This document shows positions 45,548-60,300 of a stretch of DNA of 64,000 nt, piece by piece (within the stretch, counting starts at the first letter, position 1; every line of letters begins with the position of its first letter). Position numbers and translations under genes: made by a program. Below the pieces are notes generated by a model that saw only the letters and a list, made by a program, of their open reading frames with translations, was not told the origin of the DNA and ran no database searches. Origin of the DNA: Nymphaea colorata (taxonomy: Eukaryota > Streptophyta > Magnoliopsida > Nymphaeales > Nymphaeaceae); NCBI RefSeq assembly GCF_008831285.2, contig NC_045151.1:491544-555543 (forward strand). The letters run 5' to 3'.

Positions 45548-45890
45548 ATCCCAAGCTCAACTCGTTTGTAAATGAGTCGAGCTCGAGTGTAAATATGTAC
45601 TTGAAATATTAAACGAATCGAGTTTGAGTTGTAAGAACTCAACTCCTTTAAACTTGGCTTGTCTCAACTATGTAAACCTGGTTCGTCATAGTTGAATTAG
45701 TTAAACTCATCAACAAGTTGACGAGTTAAACGAGTTAGAAAAATAAGACAGGTTAACACAAATGAGTTAAATGAGTGGAGCTCGATCTCGACATTGTATA
45801 GTCGAGTCGAGCTCGAGCCTGTTCTATAGAACTCGACTCGAGTTCGAGCTCTAGTTTTTTGTGCCAAGTTGAGCTCAAGCTAGCCCCTAT
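45548..45890. repeat. Dispersed repeat rich in GAGTCGAGCTCGAG motifs
   Basis: Many GAGTCGAGCTCGAG, ACTCGAGTTCGAGC and AACTCG motifs in both orientations, flanking an AT-rich core. It belongs to the same family as the segment at 18660-18950. Confidence 0.5.
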
Positions 45891-47345
45891 GACTGCATTA
45901 ATTCAAATCCTTATTCTCATGCCCATTGACCAATTGCAAGTTGGTTCAATCAAATTCTTAAATTCGAAGCTATCTATTCCTTATTACCTAGGCCAAAAGA
46001 ATGCCAACCTCCACAAAAATGATCAGTGTGTAGGGCCTGACCAGTCATGATAGCTACAGAGAGATACTAGAAGACCATGAGAGCTCAATCTCCTGTGTCA
46101 CATAAAATGCTTAACCTCGCTGTTGTTGTACCTCCATTGCATGCGATTTTGCCAAATGAAGACTTGCATGAGAAGAGACCTGTCTGATTCCACAGTGTTT
46201 CAGTTCAGATTGGTTATTACAGGCCTTTTTCGGTAGTTGTTCTTAGAAAGAGAGGAAAGATGAACAGATTAGAGTAGGATTAGTTATCGAGCGCTACACT
46301 TGTTTGTGGCCAAACTCCTTTGCTCATACATGTGATATTTTCTACTTTTAACAATGTTATCCACCGGTGTTTCGTCCTTTTTGGATGGGATCCTCGCTTT
46401 GTGCAGATGCTCGCAGTGGTTGCTTAACCAGAATAGATAGATCCAGTATGTCTCGACAATTACCTGTGAAATTTAGTTTTATTATACCGTTGATTTTATT
46501 CCCTTACAAGAATTCGATCTTCTTATTTTTACGTGAAATTTTTATGCTTTTGAATTTGAACACTTTGCAATCGCTCGTATAGTGAGATCCGGAAAACGAA
46601 TCACAAGACCAAACGAACAGCCATAGAAGCCATGGATGGTGGATAGACATGGAGGCCGGAAGGCAAAATAATTAATGATATACGGGAAATTATTTAACAA
46701 ATTTTCTCAATCATACAATTTATTGGTGGTAAAATGTCCACGAAAAACATGTTTTTAGAAAATAAGCTTTTGAAACATAATGTCTTAAATCAATCTTTTT
46801 GTCCAAAAGGTTATTTACATTCTGTTGGCGGCGAATACCTGATATCATCCAGTAGACCGAGATCCAAAGGTATGTTCCCACTTCATGGCAAGTCTAAAAT
46901 TGGTTTAACATTCCAATTTAGGTAAAGTTATTACGGAACGAAAAATAACATTTGAGAGCAAAATGGGAAGGCTGATAACATGGTATATATAAAATCTAAA
47001 ATTCACATCTTCAACAAATTTACATCCAAAATTACCAAAAGTAGAACAATGGAATCAATAAAGGACACAAAAATTGCTGGAACCATAAACTGTTTGTTTG
47101 TTTGTATAACTCACAACAATGCCCTAGCTTGTACACCCACCAACTGAAAAAAGAAGCATCGAAGGGCACTGTGCTCAATGTTTCATCAAAATGAAACGAC
47201 TGAAAAATTGGCACTACCATGTGGACAAATTGTTTCCATAGATGAATGATGAAATGAGACTGAGTCCACGATCATAAGGTCCGTTGCAACTCTTTTTTGG
47301 CATGGGCAATCACAGAAAAGCCGTCAGATGCTTAAGTTGCTTTCT

Positions 47346-50300
47346 TCATCTCACATTTTGCTTCATCTTTATCATTCGCTTGAGTGAAGAAAGCCAGAAA
47401 TTGCACTCATCCCAATCACTCGTCGTCAGAAGGACCTATAAGAAAAACAAAATGAAGCTGTCACTGGAAACTGGCATTCGAGCAACAATTATGCAGTGTA
47501 ACTGACCAGACCAACCAAAACTTGCGAGAAACAAGGACTAGTTTGAAGAGAGTCTGGCAGAAGATTCAAGCAAACACTATATAGTAAAAAAAGGCTAAAG
47601 TACATTGCCGATTGCTCATACAGCAACAATAATCGATGAATGTCAGCAAAAAACAAGGTTGAAGCTGGGTGTGCTCACAGGGAATAGTGGGACCTCCAGG
47701 GTTTTACCATCCAATGAGAGGGTAGTAGTGTCCTCTCCCCTAAAGATGCCGAAATAAAGGCTTCTGACAGTGACCAGACTCATCTCTAAAATTTGGTACT
47801 TTTCCTAACAGAAAAATCTTTGGAACAAGATTCTGAGAGGAATGAATCAAAATAAAGGCAATCCAAGTCTCTGAGATGCAAGAATCATATTCATTTTTCA
47901 TAACCAAAAGAAGATCAACTCTCGTGTGAAAAAGCCTCAGGGCTTCAGGCCCACTTTTCTTTGACTGAATGAAATCCGTAGCCGGATTCGGCATTAACCC
48001 GGTATCAGAAAAATTGGAATATGAATCAAAATCGGCCAGGTTGCCAACTTGGTGAATTGGTCCCTTCCACAATCAGCTGATTGTGAATCAGACAAAGTTA
48101 TTATTATTATTGTTAGTTATTACTACCATTATTATAAAACATAAAAAGATAAAAATACTTAAAAGATAATAATAAAGGACACACGTCACCCCTGTATAAG
48201 CCACTGAAGCTAAACGAATTGCCACCAATTTGTTTCAAATCAACTATATCCAGGACAATTTTCATAACATCGGCATGAATCTTAAAAAAATAATAACCAA
48301 AAGATGGGAATACTAGCAAAATTTTCTTTAACATGAATAATCACAAGATTCACAACGCAATCCTTTTGAAACGAAACAGGAACCTTACTGAAGAACATGT
48401 AAGTACCATCACGTTGGGTCACAATTTTATCAGGCCTCCCAGACTAACCTTAAGGCAATTGGTATATGCCTTGCATCTGGACATTCTTATGGACAAATAC
48501 CATGTAATGTATCTGCTAACAAGGTCAATCGCATTCCAGAACATCATGGTGCACAATTAGAGAATGGTTCTGGAGATGACATAAGCTACAGAATACTATA
48601 TACCTTTGTGGACCTCAAAGAATGAAATGAAGCAGAATGTGGCAATTAATCATTGTAAACTAGACCAGGTCATACAGCAATACATACCTGAATATGGAGA
48701 GCACCAGAGATATCCCCTTTGTCCAAAGCTTGACACAACTGAACAAGCTTGGAGGCAGCATTAGGTGAGATATCTGCAGAGTTCAGTTTAGCAAATAAAG
48801 CCCCAATTCTCTTAGAGTTATCATCAATCTCACGTTTTCTTGCTGCAACTGCATTTGGAGCCCCTAGTGCTTTGGATGTATCTTCATAGAGTTTAGTCAG
48901 TGCCCCAATGACTGGTCTCAGTTCAGCTGAAACAGGAAGACAAAAAAAGTTATGGTATAATACGGAGTATCTGATGCATTAAATATAATTTGTCAGCTTA
49001 TGATCATCACTCACACACAATATAGCTTTATGCAATGCTTAGAATAAATAAGTACGAGGTCTGTTTGCTCTATCAGCCATCTTATCAACTTGATTAATGG
49101 TACACAAGGTTACTCTACATCACATGGATACAGGGATAAGGTCCCAATACTTGTGTTACTATGCCAACACTGCGATGCAGGCATGGAGTCACATCCTGGC
49201 ATGTTTTGGATCGGGTTTGGGTCAGACTCAATCCAAAATGCTTAACCCTTTTTAAAAACTTAATACCCATTGAACTTTGCATGCTTCCACAGCCCTTCAC
49301 CAACCTCAACTAGTAATGGCCAGCAATGTAATGACGGTCATTGGCTGGCAGCAAGGAAAGTCGTGATTTTTTAATTTTTCTTAAGTTCTTTTTTGTCAAA
49401 GCTGAAAAGGCATCAATAACTGAAAACCTTCTCAGGGGAGGGACAGAGAGAGAGAGAGAGAGAACAAACAAAAAATCCTCCCATGCAAGGGTTTTGTGTG
49501 AGAAAAAACGAGAGAGAGAAGAGCCAACTGAAACCCTCCACCCTTACAGAGAGGAGGGAGGGCTTTCAGAGAGAGTAAAAAGGAGAGAGAACCAGGTGAT
49601 TGGGAGGGTGCTTCCATCAGGACAAAGAGAGAGGGAGACGGGCCTCCAACATCCCCTTTTAAAACATTGTCATTTTTATTGTTTTAACTTTTGTTAAAAT
49701 CTCTATTCAAGTCCTATAGAATTTATTCATATTAAGAACACAAGCTTAAGCATTTAAAACTTGCAAATCAATGCAACAAAAGTTACAAAACTATAAATTT
49801 CTCAAATATGTCTATACACACACAAATACTCTCCAATAACCCCATACCCGCATTTTGTAAAATTGCTGGGCACTGTGCCCGCACACATCGCCATACCCAG
49901 GACCCGAACACATACCACCAGTATCCATGTGACTTAGGTGTTACATGTAAAATTAATTTTCAAAGCCAAATAATAGCACTATCCACCTTTTCCAAAGCAC
50001 ATGCAACACCTTTTGGATCATCAACTAAGTTGATTGGATGTACCATGACCAATGCACATAGTTTTCATATTAACCTAGTATATATATATATATATATATA
50101 TATATTATGGGCATATGAGACTGGCTTTTCGACCCCCTTTTTCTCCCTTTCCACCCTTCTTTTTTCTCATTTTTCATTTTCACAACGACCCTTCCACACA
50201 AGGATTGGCCGATCCTGGGAAGGGAAAGAGCCCTACAAAACCAGTCCCAAAATGGGACTGGTTTTACTTGTTTCACACGCACATATATAAGAGGTGTGTG

Positions 50301-53139
50301 CGCATGTAATTTTGTTGAAGAAATACATATCAATTCAAATCTCAAGTGCAGTGTCACACAAATATCTAATTCATCAGACCAAGTGACAATAACATGTGAT
50401 GCAAGCGACAACAATCCCAAAAGACAACAGCGGGTGCATGTGGATGCAAAAAAAAAAGAAAAAAAAGACGATCATAAAATAAAACAGATTAAACTTAACA
50501 GCCACAATGTTTACTCTTGTGTCTGAAATGGTCTGTTGTACAAGAAGTCACATCATGATGACGAAGGACATGGTATCCTAAGCGTCCATGAAATGTAATG
50601 ATTTAAACAGTTGAGCTAGCATACAAAAACTTACCAGATACTTTTGAAGTATCAACTGTCTCCACCGTAGGTGGTGCACCTTGTCCTGATGGTGGGGGAA
50701 TACCAGATGATTGTGGCTCTGCTACTTGGGCTGGTGTTGATGGCTGGGCAGGTTGCTGAACAAATCCTGGGCTTGTTACTGGCATAAAGCCCTTAGGAGC
50801 TGATGCAATTTGACTCGGCATTTTATTTGGCAAGAAAGGAGTTGGTTGAGATGTGTTTGCTACATGAGAAATGGAAGTCGGCATTGCAGGTTGGAATAAG
50901 GGAGTAGTAGCATTTCCCTGAAGGAGTAAGGTGTCAGCAACAGGATTACCAGCAAGACAGTGCAGCAAAAATATTCTTGTTAGTAAAAGAAAGAACAATT
51001 ACTGAATGAAGATTTGGACATCAACAAAACAGAAATACCCACAGGATAAAGATGGGCAGCCAACGAAGATTGTTGATACTGCTCTACATTTTTCAGTGCA
51101 GGTGGGGGAGTAGGAGAAAATTGTCTGATCGGGGGTGCTGATGGCATAGCTGGGGTGAACTGCTACATCAAAACAATGAAAACATGGGAGTGAGCAAACA
51201 ACACCAGCAAGCATAAATAACCAAACAAACTTCTTTCTAGAGAACAAAAATGTAACAAACAACACCAGCAAGCATAAATAACCATAAACCAAAAGATGCA
51301 TTTCAAATATAGAATCAAATCAATGTGGTAAAATACAAAATAGATGTAGCACTCAACTGAAGATGTCAAATGACAAAAACATATGTAAGGTTTAGGGTTG
51401 TCAACAGTTCCAGTGTGGGTGTTGGAGCGGACATCCAACCCAAGCTCACTAAGCTGGGTTTTGTAAAAAGTTAAAACACGTTTAACTGAATCAGACTCAA
51501 TTTCACTTAATCAGGTTTGAAGATGGAATCAGATTTCAGTAGATATTTGATCAGATCCCCATCATCCACTCTAAAAAGACTAGACCACCATGAATTAAAC
51601 ATGCAAGCTGTAAGCCTGTAAGTAATGACATCTATCCAACAACCACAATAACCACTTTGAATTCTCAATGCTATAAACAGCCATAAAAACTTCACAAAAT
51701 ATGTCCAATTCTCATTCTAAAACAGATAATCAGTCGAATATCAGTTAGTGTCTTCTTCCAGTCAGGAAAAAGTTAGGATTCATTTTCATGCCTTCTATAT
51801 ATGAATACTTGATTGTAAGGGTATAATTAGTTCTGTTTGGTAATGCCCATAGATGACACATCAGATCCCTAGTGAGAATAGAAGGATGCATCTAAAGGAC
51901 TATAAATGATAATGCAATTCAACAGAGCAAAAGAAAGAAAAGAAAGGAAAAAGCAGACAAAATCAAGATCACTGTCAGAAGAAGACAAAGGACAAATGAA
52001 GCCTAAGAATACATTACAGAGACATACCTGTGGAACTTGCTGAACCGGTTGTGGGACAAACATCTGGGAAGGTGTTGCTGCTGTTTGGTATGGCTGGTTC
52101 ACATAATCTTGGAACTGCTGCCTAGGATCAACTGGCTGATAATTTGCTCCATATGAGGCAGCAAAAGGCTGCTGATAACCTTCTCCATAAGGACTGCCAG
52201 GTAAACCACGTGCTTGTTGTTGTGTGTGCTCCTACATGAGAAGAAATAAGGCCAACAAGGTCTGAAAATTAAAGATGTTGGGCAGGAGGCTTAAAGACAT
52301 TCCCCATACTAAAAAACGCCTGCATATAACTCGAACAAACTTTTGAAATACCAGCAGCAGAAATGCTACCTGATAGTACTGCTGAGAATTATCAATCCTG
52401 TTGAAGTCTGATTGCTCAGATCCATATGCCGATGTTTGTTGGGGATGCATGCTATCCAAATGTGAAGCCTTTAATCCCTCCTTTTCTAAAACATCAACAA
52501 GCATAATAGAAGACAGAATTTTCATTGAGTATGAAACATGGATCTTGTTGAAGACTATTACAAGATAACTAAACATTAAAAATTTAAAACCATAAAATTT
52601 TTTGTCCTCAAGAGATGCATGGAAGATAGACAGATTTAGAACCATAAGATTCATGTGCAATTAATCAGATTGTTATCTAGACAAATTCTTGCAATTAACT
52701 AAGCTGGGTCACCAGAAAATAACAATATAATCAAACAAAAAGCATTATAAGAAGACATCAGCATGATGAGCAGTAACTGCAGCTGACTAGACCAACCAGG
52801 AATGAGAACAAAGATTTTATTGCATAAAAGGAATTTGACAAGACAAAACTTTCCAGCTTTTATGGAAAATATATGATGAAGAAAATGCTCATCACACAGA
52901 CACAACAGTAACATAGTATGCACACACACATTTACTTATATTTACATATGGGCTATCAAAGTTGAGTTCCCATAATTACGGAAGTCAAACCTAACAACTT
53001 GAATCCAGACAACCAGGGAACTCCCTTTACCACTCTCCTCATGATAGAGAGATACAGAGAGTTTTCAAGGTGTAGCCAACACTGTGCTGTTAAAGATTGA
53101 CTGTCTGGCAACATCCGGTGCATGGCAGCATTGAACTCT

Positions 53140-53236
<97 letters not shown>

Positions 53237-54274
53237 CGAGAGAGAGAGAGAGAGAGAGAGGATCATGACAACAGAAAAATGCTGAGATTTATGAATCTCC
53301 AAAGAATTTTCCCTATCTAACACTATGGAAGTTTATTATGGTCCATTTGCTTAGGATAGTCAATTGAAGTTTCAACCATGTTTCTTGATGAAAAGTATGA
53401 TATTTTTTAGGATAGAAGATCCATGAAAATTAGGTAGTTCATAAATATCTACATATAGATCATAATCAAGCAATCTATGTAACAAAAATCAATCATGCAC
53501 AAGTGCACATGGCTTATTGCAAAAAGCAGATAGAATTACAGTAGATTGTAGTAGAGGTACATTGTTAGCTTAGTATTTAAAATATCTAGTAAACCGACAG
53601 GTCCAAGTAGTCTGTTGAGTCAATTGTCAACCGACTTTTGCTATCAGATCAGTGACTAATCAACTTGGACCCTTTATAAGTCTTTTTATGGTCTCAAACG
53701 ACTTGTATCCTACTTCCACTTCTGACAAGTTAGGTGGCTGGCATATTCCCATTGGGATAAAGTTGGGGGATCCACATTCCCAAAACTCCTAAAGTAGCTA
53801 AAAACTTTAAACAAGAAACAGAAGGATAAAAAAAGGAGAAAGAGGTCACTTTTCTAAAAATATGGAAACCTTAGAAGATTTTTTGCAAAGTAGAGCAAAA
53901 GCATCATAATATGCAATTAACCATGATAAGTAAGTGATGTGAATAAAGAAAAATACAAATTGAGTCAATACGAATAAGGCAATGTTACCAAGACTTCAAG
54001 AAAGTGTAGGAGTCAATGTCCAACATTGCCAGACACCAGCACTCTTCGATACTTCATTCATTCATTGGACACTTGTTGCCACATATATCACACCCTTAAG
54101 TGTCTTATATATTAATTATCCATCAAGTGCACCACAGTAAAATTTGTTTTCTTTGTTTTCATACTTGGAGATTTTGAAGAGTTAAGCCTAGTTAACTAAC
54201 ATCTTGAGATATTGTCAAGATTAGACACAAAGTAAAAAAAGCACTCTCTCTCTCTCTCTCTCTGAGTCTCTCCG

Positions 54275-54307
<33 letters not shown>

Positions 54308-57300
54308 TGCCCCCTCTCACTCTCTCCACTCATTTGTGTGTTGCTACAGTAGTTCTGTAGTTTCTAAATACAATCTAGTAGAAATTTTTCCTCTTTTCTC
54401 TTCTCCTTTTTCTTCTTTGTATATCCAACGATTCCAACCTGACACATGTAAACTATAGGGATTTATGGAATCAACTTTTGAATTGCTAGAACCTAATATG
54501 CATCAAGGTCTTTGTAATTCAGAAGTTAGTGCCTTAAAATGCATCAAATTTGTAGTTTGAAAAACATGTTCCTGGTCAAAAACCATGAGTTGACTTAATA
54601 GGTTTTGGATCACGCGGAACACATCCACACCAAATGAATTGGGTCAAACAACTTGGATGTGAAATACTAACCAGATAGCAAACTTCAAATGGCTCCAAAC
54701 TTCCAATATACATGTCTACATACAGGCATATGCACACAAAAAGTTTGAGAGGATGACAATGAACCCTACAGATGACACGCACATGCAAAGACACAGATAC
54801 ACAAAAAGCTGAATTATAATAAACATCATAGATTGCACCGAAACAAATAAATACATTAAATTTGCATAGGTTCTTGCAAAATGAACAACTGCCATTGTAT
54901 AGGCTGTACAACTGCAATGCACTAACTACAGTGAGCGAGCATAAATAAAAAAAATTTTTTAACAAAATTCCATTTCATGAACATTCAGATTTAAGAGGGT
55001 CTCAAGCCTAAGCACAACCTTGCACATTGACCAATGAAATAGTGAAGACCATAAAGACACCAGACTTACGACATCCATAAGAATTATCAAGATGATGATA
55101 ACAGGGAACATCTGACACCAACAAAATAAATCTGAATAGCATTTGCAATCACATGGAGGTGCACTTAATGTAAAATGGTGGATATAAGCCAGAAACCAGA
55201 TATGTTATCACCTTCTGCAGAGAAAGCAATACGATCTCGGAGAATTTCCAGCTCATGGGAGGAATTGCCAGTTCCCAACAGTTTTAGATACTCCATTGCT
55301 GTAGTTAGAAGTCCTTGACTAGCAAGAAGTTCAGCATAGTTCTCCAACAGCTTTGACAAGGAGGAACTGAATTGCTTATGTTCAGTTGCCAAAGCAAGGA
55401 CAATTGTCTTTTCCATCAGATCCTATACACAGTACATGAAATTAGTGACACATAGCCTGAACTACATTCTCATGACTTAAACTTTTAGCAATAAGGTATC
55501 ACCTGAAGACGATCGACATAGCTCCTTCCATCATGATCACATCTTATACTTCTTGACCAAATGTCCACTGTTTTATCAATATTTCCAGCACAAATATAGC
55601 ACAATGTAGCAGGTAATGTGTTTCCTGCTATCATTAGTCTCGAAGCAAGGTTGTCACACAGAGTAGTCCACTCATCTCCTTGTGCATACTGAACAAGATA
55701 AGTTTCAAAAGAATATAAAAATATAGTTTTTTTGGCTTCCAAGATGGTCTGCAAGATAAGCCTAAAACATGCAAATGGACCACAAAGCTCAACTAATGAA
55801 CATAAATAAACGCATAAGACTAGTCAATACAAGAGACGAAAATGTGGGTTAATAGTATGAAGCAACATATTGTCCATATTTTTACAGTTTTCCGTGCTTA
55901 AACAAGCATTAAAAAACATCTATATTCTAATTGTTTATGCCTTGTTTTCTAATGCAACATGGACATGGGGAGAAGGTCCCCGTACTTGCATCAGTACACC
56001 AAAACTTAGTTGCGGATACTGTAACACACAGCACTACATATTGGATCAGGTATTGGACAGACCCAATCCAAAACCTAAAACATTTTAGGTGTTCGGCCAA
56101 TGCGCATCTAGAGTGTTTGATGCCAAAATTCCCCTGACGCCTGCATTAAGTATTCCATCCAGTTGACCATCGAAGATGTGGAGAACAGAGATGGTAGGTG
56201 TCTGGCAATGGGCACTAATGGATGCCGGCAGAGAGGTAGGTTTTTTCTCTCTAGGTTTTACAAATTTGGTTTTTTATTCAACTTTTTTCCCATTCAATTT
56301 CAGTCAACTGGCAATGGGAGGTGATGGACATCTATTTCCGGTTCCTGCTTTTGTTTGGAACCTGAATTTACTGTTTCTTATTATCTCAGCTGTTTTTTTA
56401 CTGGCATTACCTGTTGTAGCCCAAAGGTCATGTCCTCCCTATTGTTTTTCTCCCCTTTATACTGTTGTTATTTCCTCTTAATGTGCTGCTTTTGAAACAG
56501 CAAGTTATTCATACATTCTGAATGTGCTACACTGCTGCTTTTGGTTTGAATGTGCTGCACTGTGATGAATATTCATGCAGAAAATATCCATGCTTTGTGA
56601 TTTTATGATTAATGTGGTTTGAGTATTAGCGTTCTTGTTTTTGTATGTTACTCATGCAGGTTGCTGTTATTGTTCTGAATTTTAGAAACATTTTGTGTGT
56701 AAGATTCATAAGTTGTATGTTTGTAAGTAAGTGCAGAAGTTGTATTTAAGTTCTAACTGCTTCCATTTGCCAGACAGAATAAAAAAATATCTAGTAGAAG
56801 GTCACAACACCTTAATATGCTAACAGACTAGATATTGTTTCAAAAAATTAAGTAAAAATTTCTAACTAGAGGATCATGTAATTTGATTTGATTATTCAAC
56901 CCCATGAGAATCGGAAAGACAAAATGGCATACCGTACAAAGAAGGGCAAGTGTTTCCCTCCAGGAACTCAGAGGCCTGGTGTTGACAAGGTTCACGAGAT
57001 CATTTCCCACTAAAGCAGATATAACCTGCACAGAAAGATACTCTGATGAAGTTACTGATCTGAAGATCCACCACTTCTCAAAGTAGAGAATCTAGTGATA
57101 CTAAGACACATGATGCATAAACATTAAACATGGTGAAACTGACAAGGAGATACCCCTGCAACCTCAAACCTAATGCTTACATGGTAGGGCCTATACTGCT
57201 TTGTAGATTTAATGGATACCACAGGGAGATGGCACCCATAAAAATCAGAAAGTAACTGCCAGCAAGCAGTCCACTCCAATAACCTATATGCCAACTCCTT

Positions 57301-60300
57301 CGGGTCTGAGTAAAAGAAGTATGTGAAAGATTTATAAAATACTGTCACTATGACATGTTCTGGAGTGATGGGAAAACGAAAGCTAAGGTATGCAAGTTAT
57401 GATAGTTGAGTATTTGTGCTCAGGAAAAGAGGTGATGAGAATGTCTGCATTATAAGACAGTCAATTACACTTTATTTTTCTCTCTCTTTTCGCATCATTG
57501 ACCTTTTTAATAACTACGAAAGAAAAATGTGCAACTATGTGCTCAGAACGGAAAAACAAAGGACTGCAATGCAAACATCATAAAGTTTTCTTCACTGAGA
57601 AGGTGTAAGATCAAAATTCAAGCTCCTAGTAAGATTAAATAATGCAGAAATCACTTCACCGCATGTGAAATTCACATAAACATCGTACTTGAAAATAAAG
57701 CAATAAACACATAAATTTTCATAAAAATACTGCAATATCCATCTCTGATCAAAGACAATCCACTTTAATTTGCTGCTGTGTTAAAAAAAAAGTTAACGAG
57801 ATAGATGAGACCTTTAGATAAGAGGAATGACTTCTTTTCAGGTATTGATCCCGAGTGCTCTCCCACATACCACCCCAATGAGCAATAACTAGGGCATCTG
57901 CCATTCTGTTTGCAGAGAGGCAATGAGAGATAGCACCCTTATAGTCACCAACGATTAAAGCATGCTGAATAACTTCATCAATGGATGATCCTGGGCTTCC
58001 ACCCAATCCTTCTGATTCCTGATGCACTTCTTCACCATTAGGAATAGCTGCATTTTCAACAACCACATCTTCCGAGAGAGAAGCTGGCGCTGCTTTTGGG
58101 CTTTCAAGATTGTTAAAGAAGTCTTCTCCATTGTCTGTTTCTTGTATCCCCAGGAAAGAAGCATCCGCCCCTAATTTATCAGTTATTTTTTCATCTAAAG
58201 AAAGAGAGTTCTCCATTTCCTGGCTAAGATCATCATTCACATTCATGTTTTCAGCAGCAGGAAAACCCAGATACGTGCGTAGCTCTGTCCTGGCTGCACC
58301 TTCAATGTCAAACATCACCTTAAGGAAGCCCCATGTTTCCCTCTCATCTTCTGACCTGCTCAGAGCAACATATGAACAAACATATGAACTTTGTCCACCT
58401 CAGACAAAGGACAACAACCAATTAAGATCTAAAGCAACATTTGCAGCTTAAGACATACTGGGTCTCTTGAGACTTAATCTGGCAAAGGTTCCTCACTGCA
58501 GCCTTATCCCCATTTCTAATCGCCGCTTCAAATTCAGTTGAGCGGTCCACTAAACTAGTTTCTGTCACCAAATTATGTACATAAACCTGCACAAGAATTG
58601 AACATATGAAGCAACAAGCAAAATTGCAAATGCAACATAAAATTAACAAGGGAGGCAGTTCAAGGTAGAGAAGCAACATTAATCACTTGGGCTATGATAG
58701 AACTCTTCTAATGCATAAATTACAAATTACTAATCACACTCAGATAGAGAACCTGTCATAGTGCCATAATGATCATGATAATGAGGAAAGCAAGCTGAAA
58801 AACAAATAACTCATTTCACCTCTGAATTTCCAGGAGCACCTGCTGGTCCAGAACTAGGACGGAATGAAGCAAGCTTTCCACCAAAGCCAAAACCAACCCC
58901 AACTGGACGTTTCAACCACTTGGGAGCTCTCAAATGAACTAAAAAACAGGAACATAAATTATCAGTTTAACTGCTCCCATAACTTAATTTTCTAAATAAT
59001 ATCTGGAAGGGGCACTGACACGCCGCTTTGAAGCTCTAAAATGAAGAAAGAAACAGGAACATATAGTTTTGCTGCTCTCGCAACTTAATTTCCTAAATAA
59101 TACCTGGAAAGGACAAGAAACTTATACACTACATGAAATATCAACAGAATCCTAAAATACAGAACCGATTCATCATTAAGATTAGACACAACAATTCTTA
59201 AACTAAAAAAATATCCAACCTAAGTAGCATGAGACATCATAGCTCATTTACATGGGAAACTCTGTGTCTACATGAAAAATGACCCACATGGGTACTGAAA
59301 GTGCCAGCATCACATAGACACGGCCCACCTGTCAGACATGGTCAACATTGTTTGTATATGGAACCGTTGCCATTTGACAAGACAGACACGGTCAACATTG
59401 GATTTATGTGTGCATGTTTGTGCACATTTTTGTGACCATGTGCAATGCTACCAAACTCAAACCCAAAAACACAAGTTTGGTAGCAAATGCAATCTTAAAC
59501 ATCCAGAATTCACTGGAGGAGTCCAAATTCATTAAAAAACAAAAAGAAGAGAGGAATGTTTTACGAACCTTATTGACCTCTGGAAGACTTTTCAGTTTAT
59601 AAGCTTTTCTTGTTTTATAAAACTTGTAAGCATTAGTCATTCAGCTTCATTAAATTTGGCATTTAGAACTTTCAATTATGTATATTATCATGTCATAAAA
59701 TGTTTAATGTGTTTGTAATTTTGTATCATGCAATTTTATTGTTTTATGGTTACAACTTACAACTATTATAGTTACACGTTTTCCATTGAGAAATATTTCA
59801 GTTTTGTTGCTAATTAAAACAATCAGTATTGCATTAATGCATTTCACTAGTTCCCTATGCGCCTAAGCCTACCTATGCTACATATAAAAGATACATACAT
59901 ACATACATACATATACATGAGTGTGTGTGAGAGAGAGATTTAATGTAGCTGTTCTGTATTTATTTAAATTATTCCAAATAATTTTAACAATCTGTGACTA
60001 TATGTAACTAGATATTAACTATATATAATAACATTCAGTATTGCATTTCATTTGTTTGTACAACATTTTTTACCACTTAAAGCACGTGTAAGCCCTAGGT
60101 GCTACTCATTGCCTAGGCTCCACCCTATGCTTTTAACAACGTAGGTAGGAAAAGGAGTAATATTACAATGCTAAACAGAAACTTCCGTCTGCATGAAATA
60201 AACAACCTAAATGTTAAAACTTAAAACTGAGTTTGTTGACATTAGGCTAATCATTTCTCAGCCCCAATACTACCCAAACACAAAAATAATTCGAGATGCA

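Larger units (their letters stand above)
43956..47345. other. Intergenic region between the NB-ARC relic and SEC31
   Basis: The right end (below about 47.35 kb) is the probable 3' untranslated region of SEC31. The rest holds a short partial duplication (44382-44553), (TA)n at about 44611-44641 and 45137-45160, (CT)n at 45030-45072, and an AACTCGAGTCGAGC-type dispersed repeat (45548-45890). No gene is supported. Confidence 0.55.
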
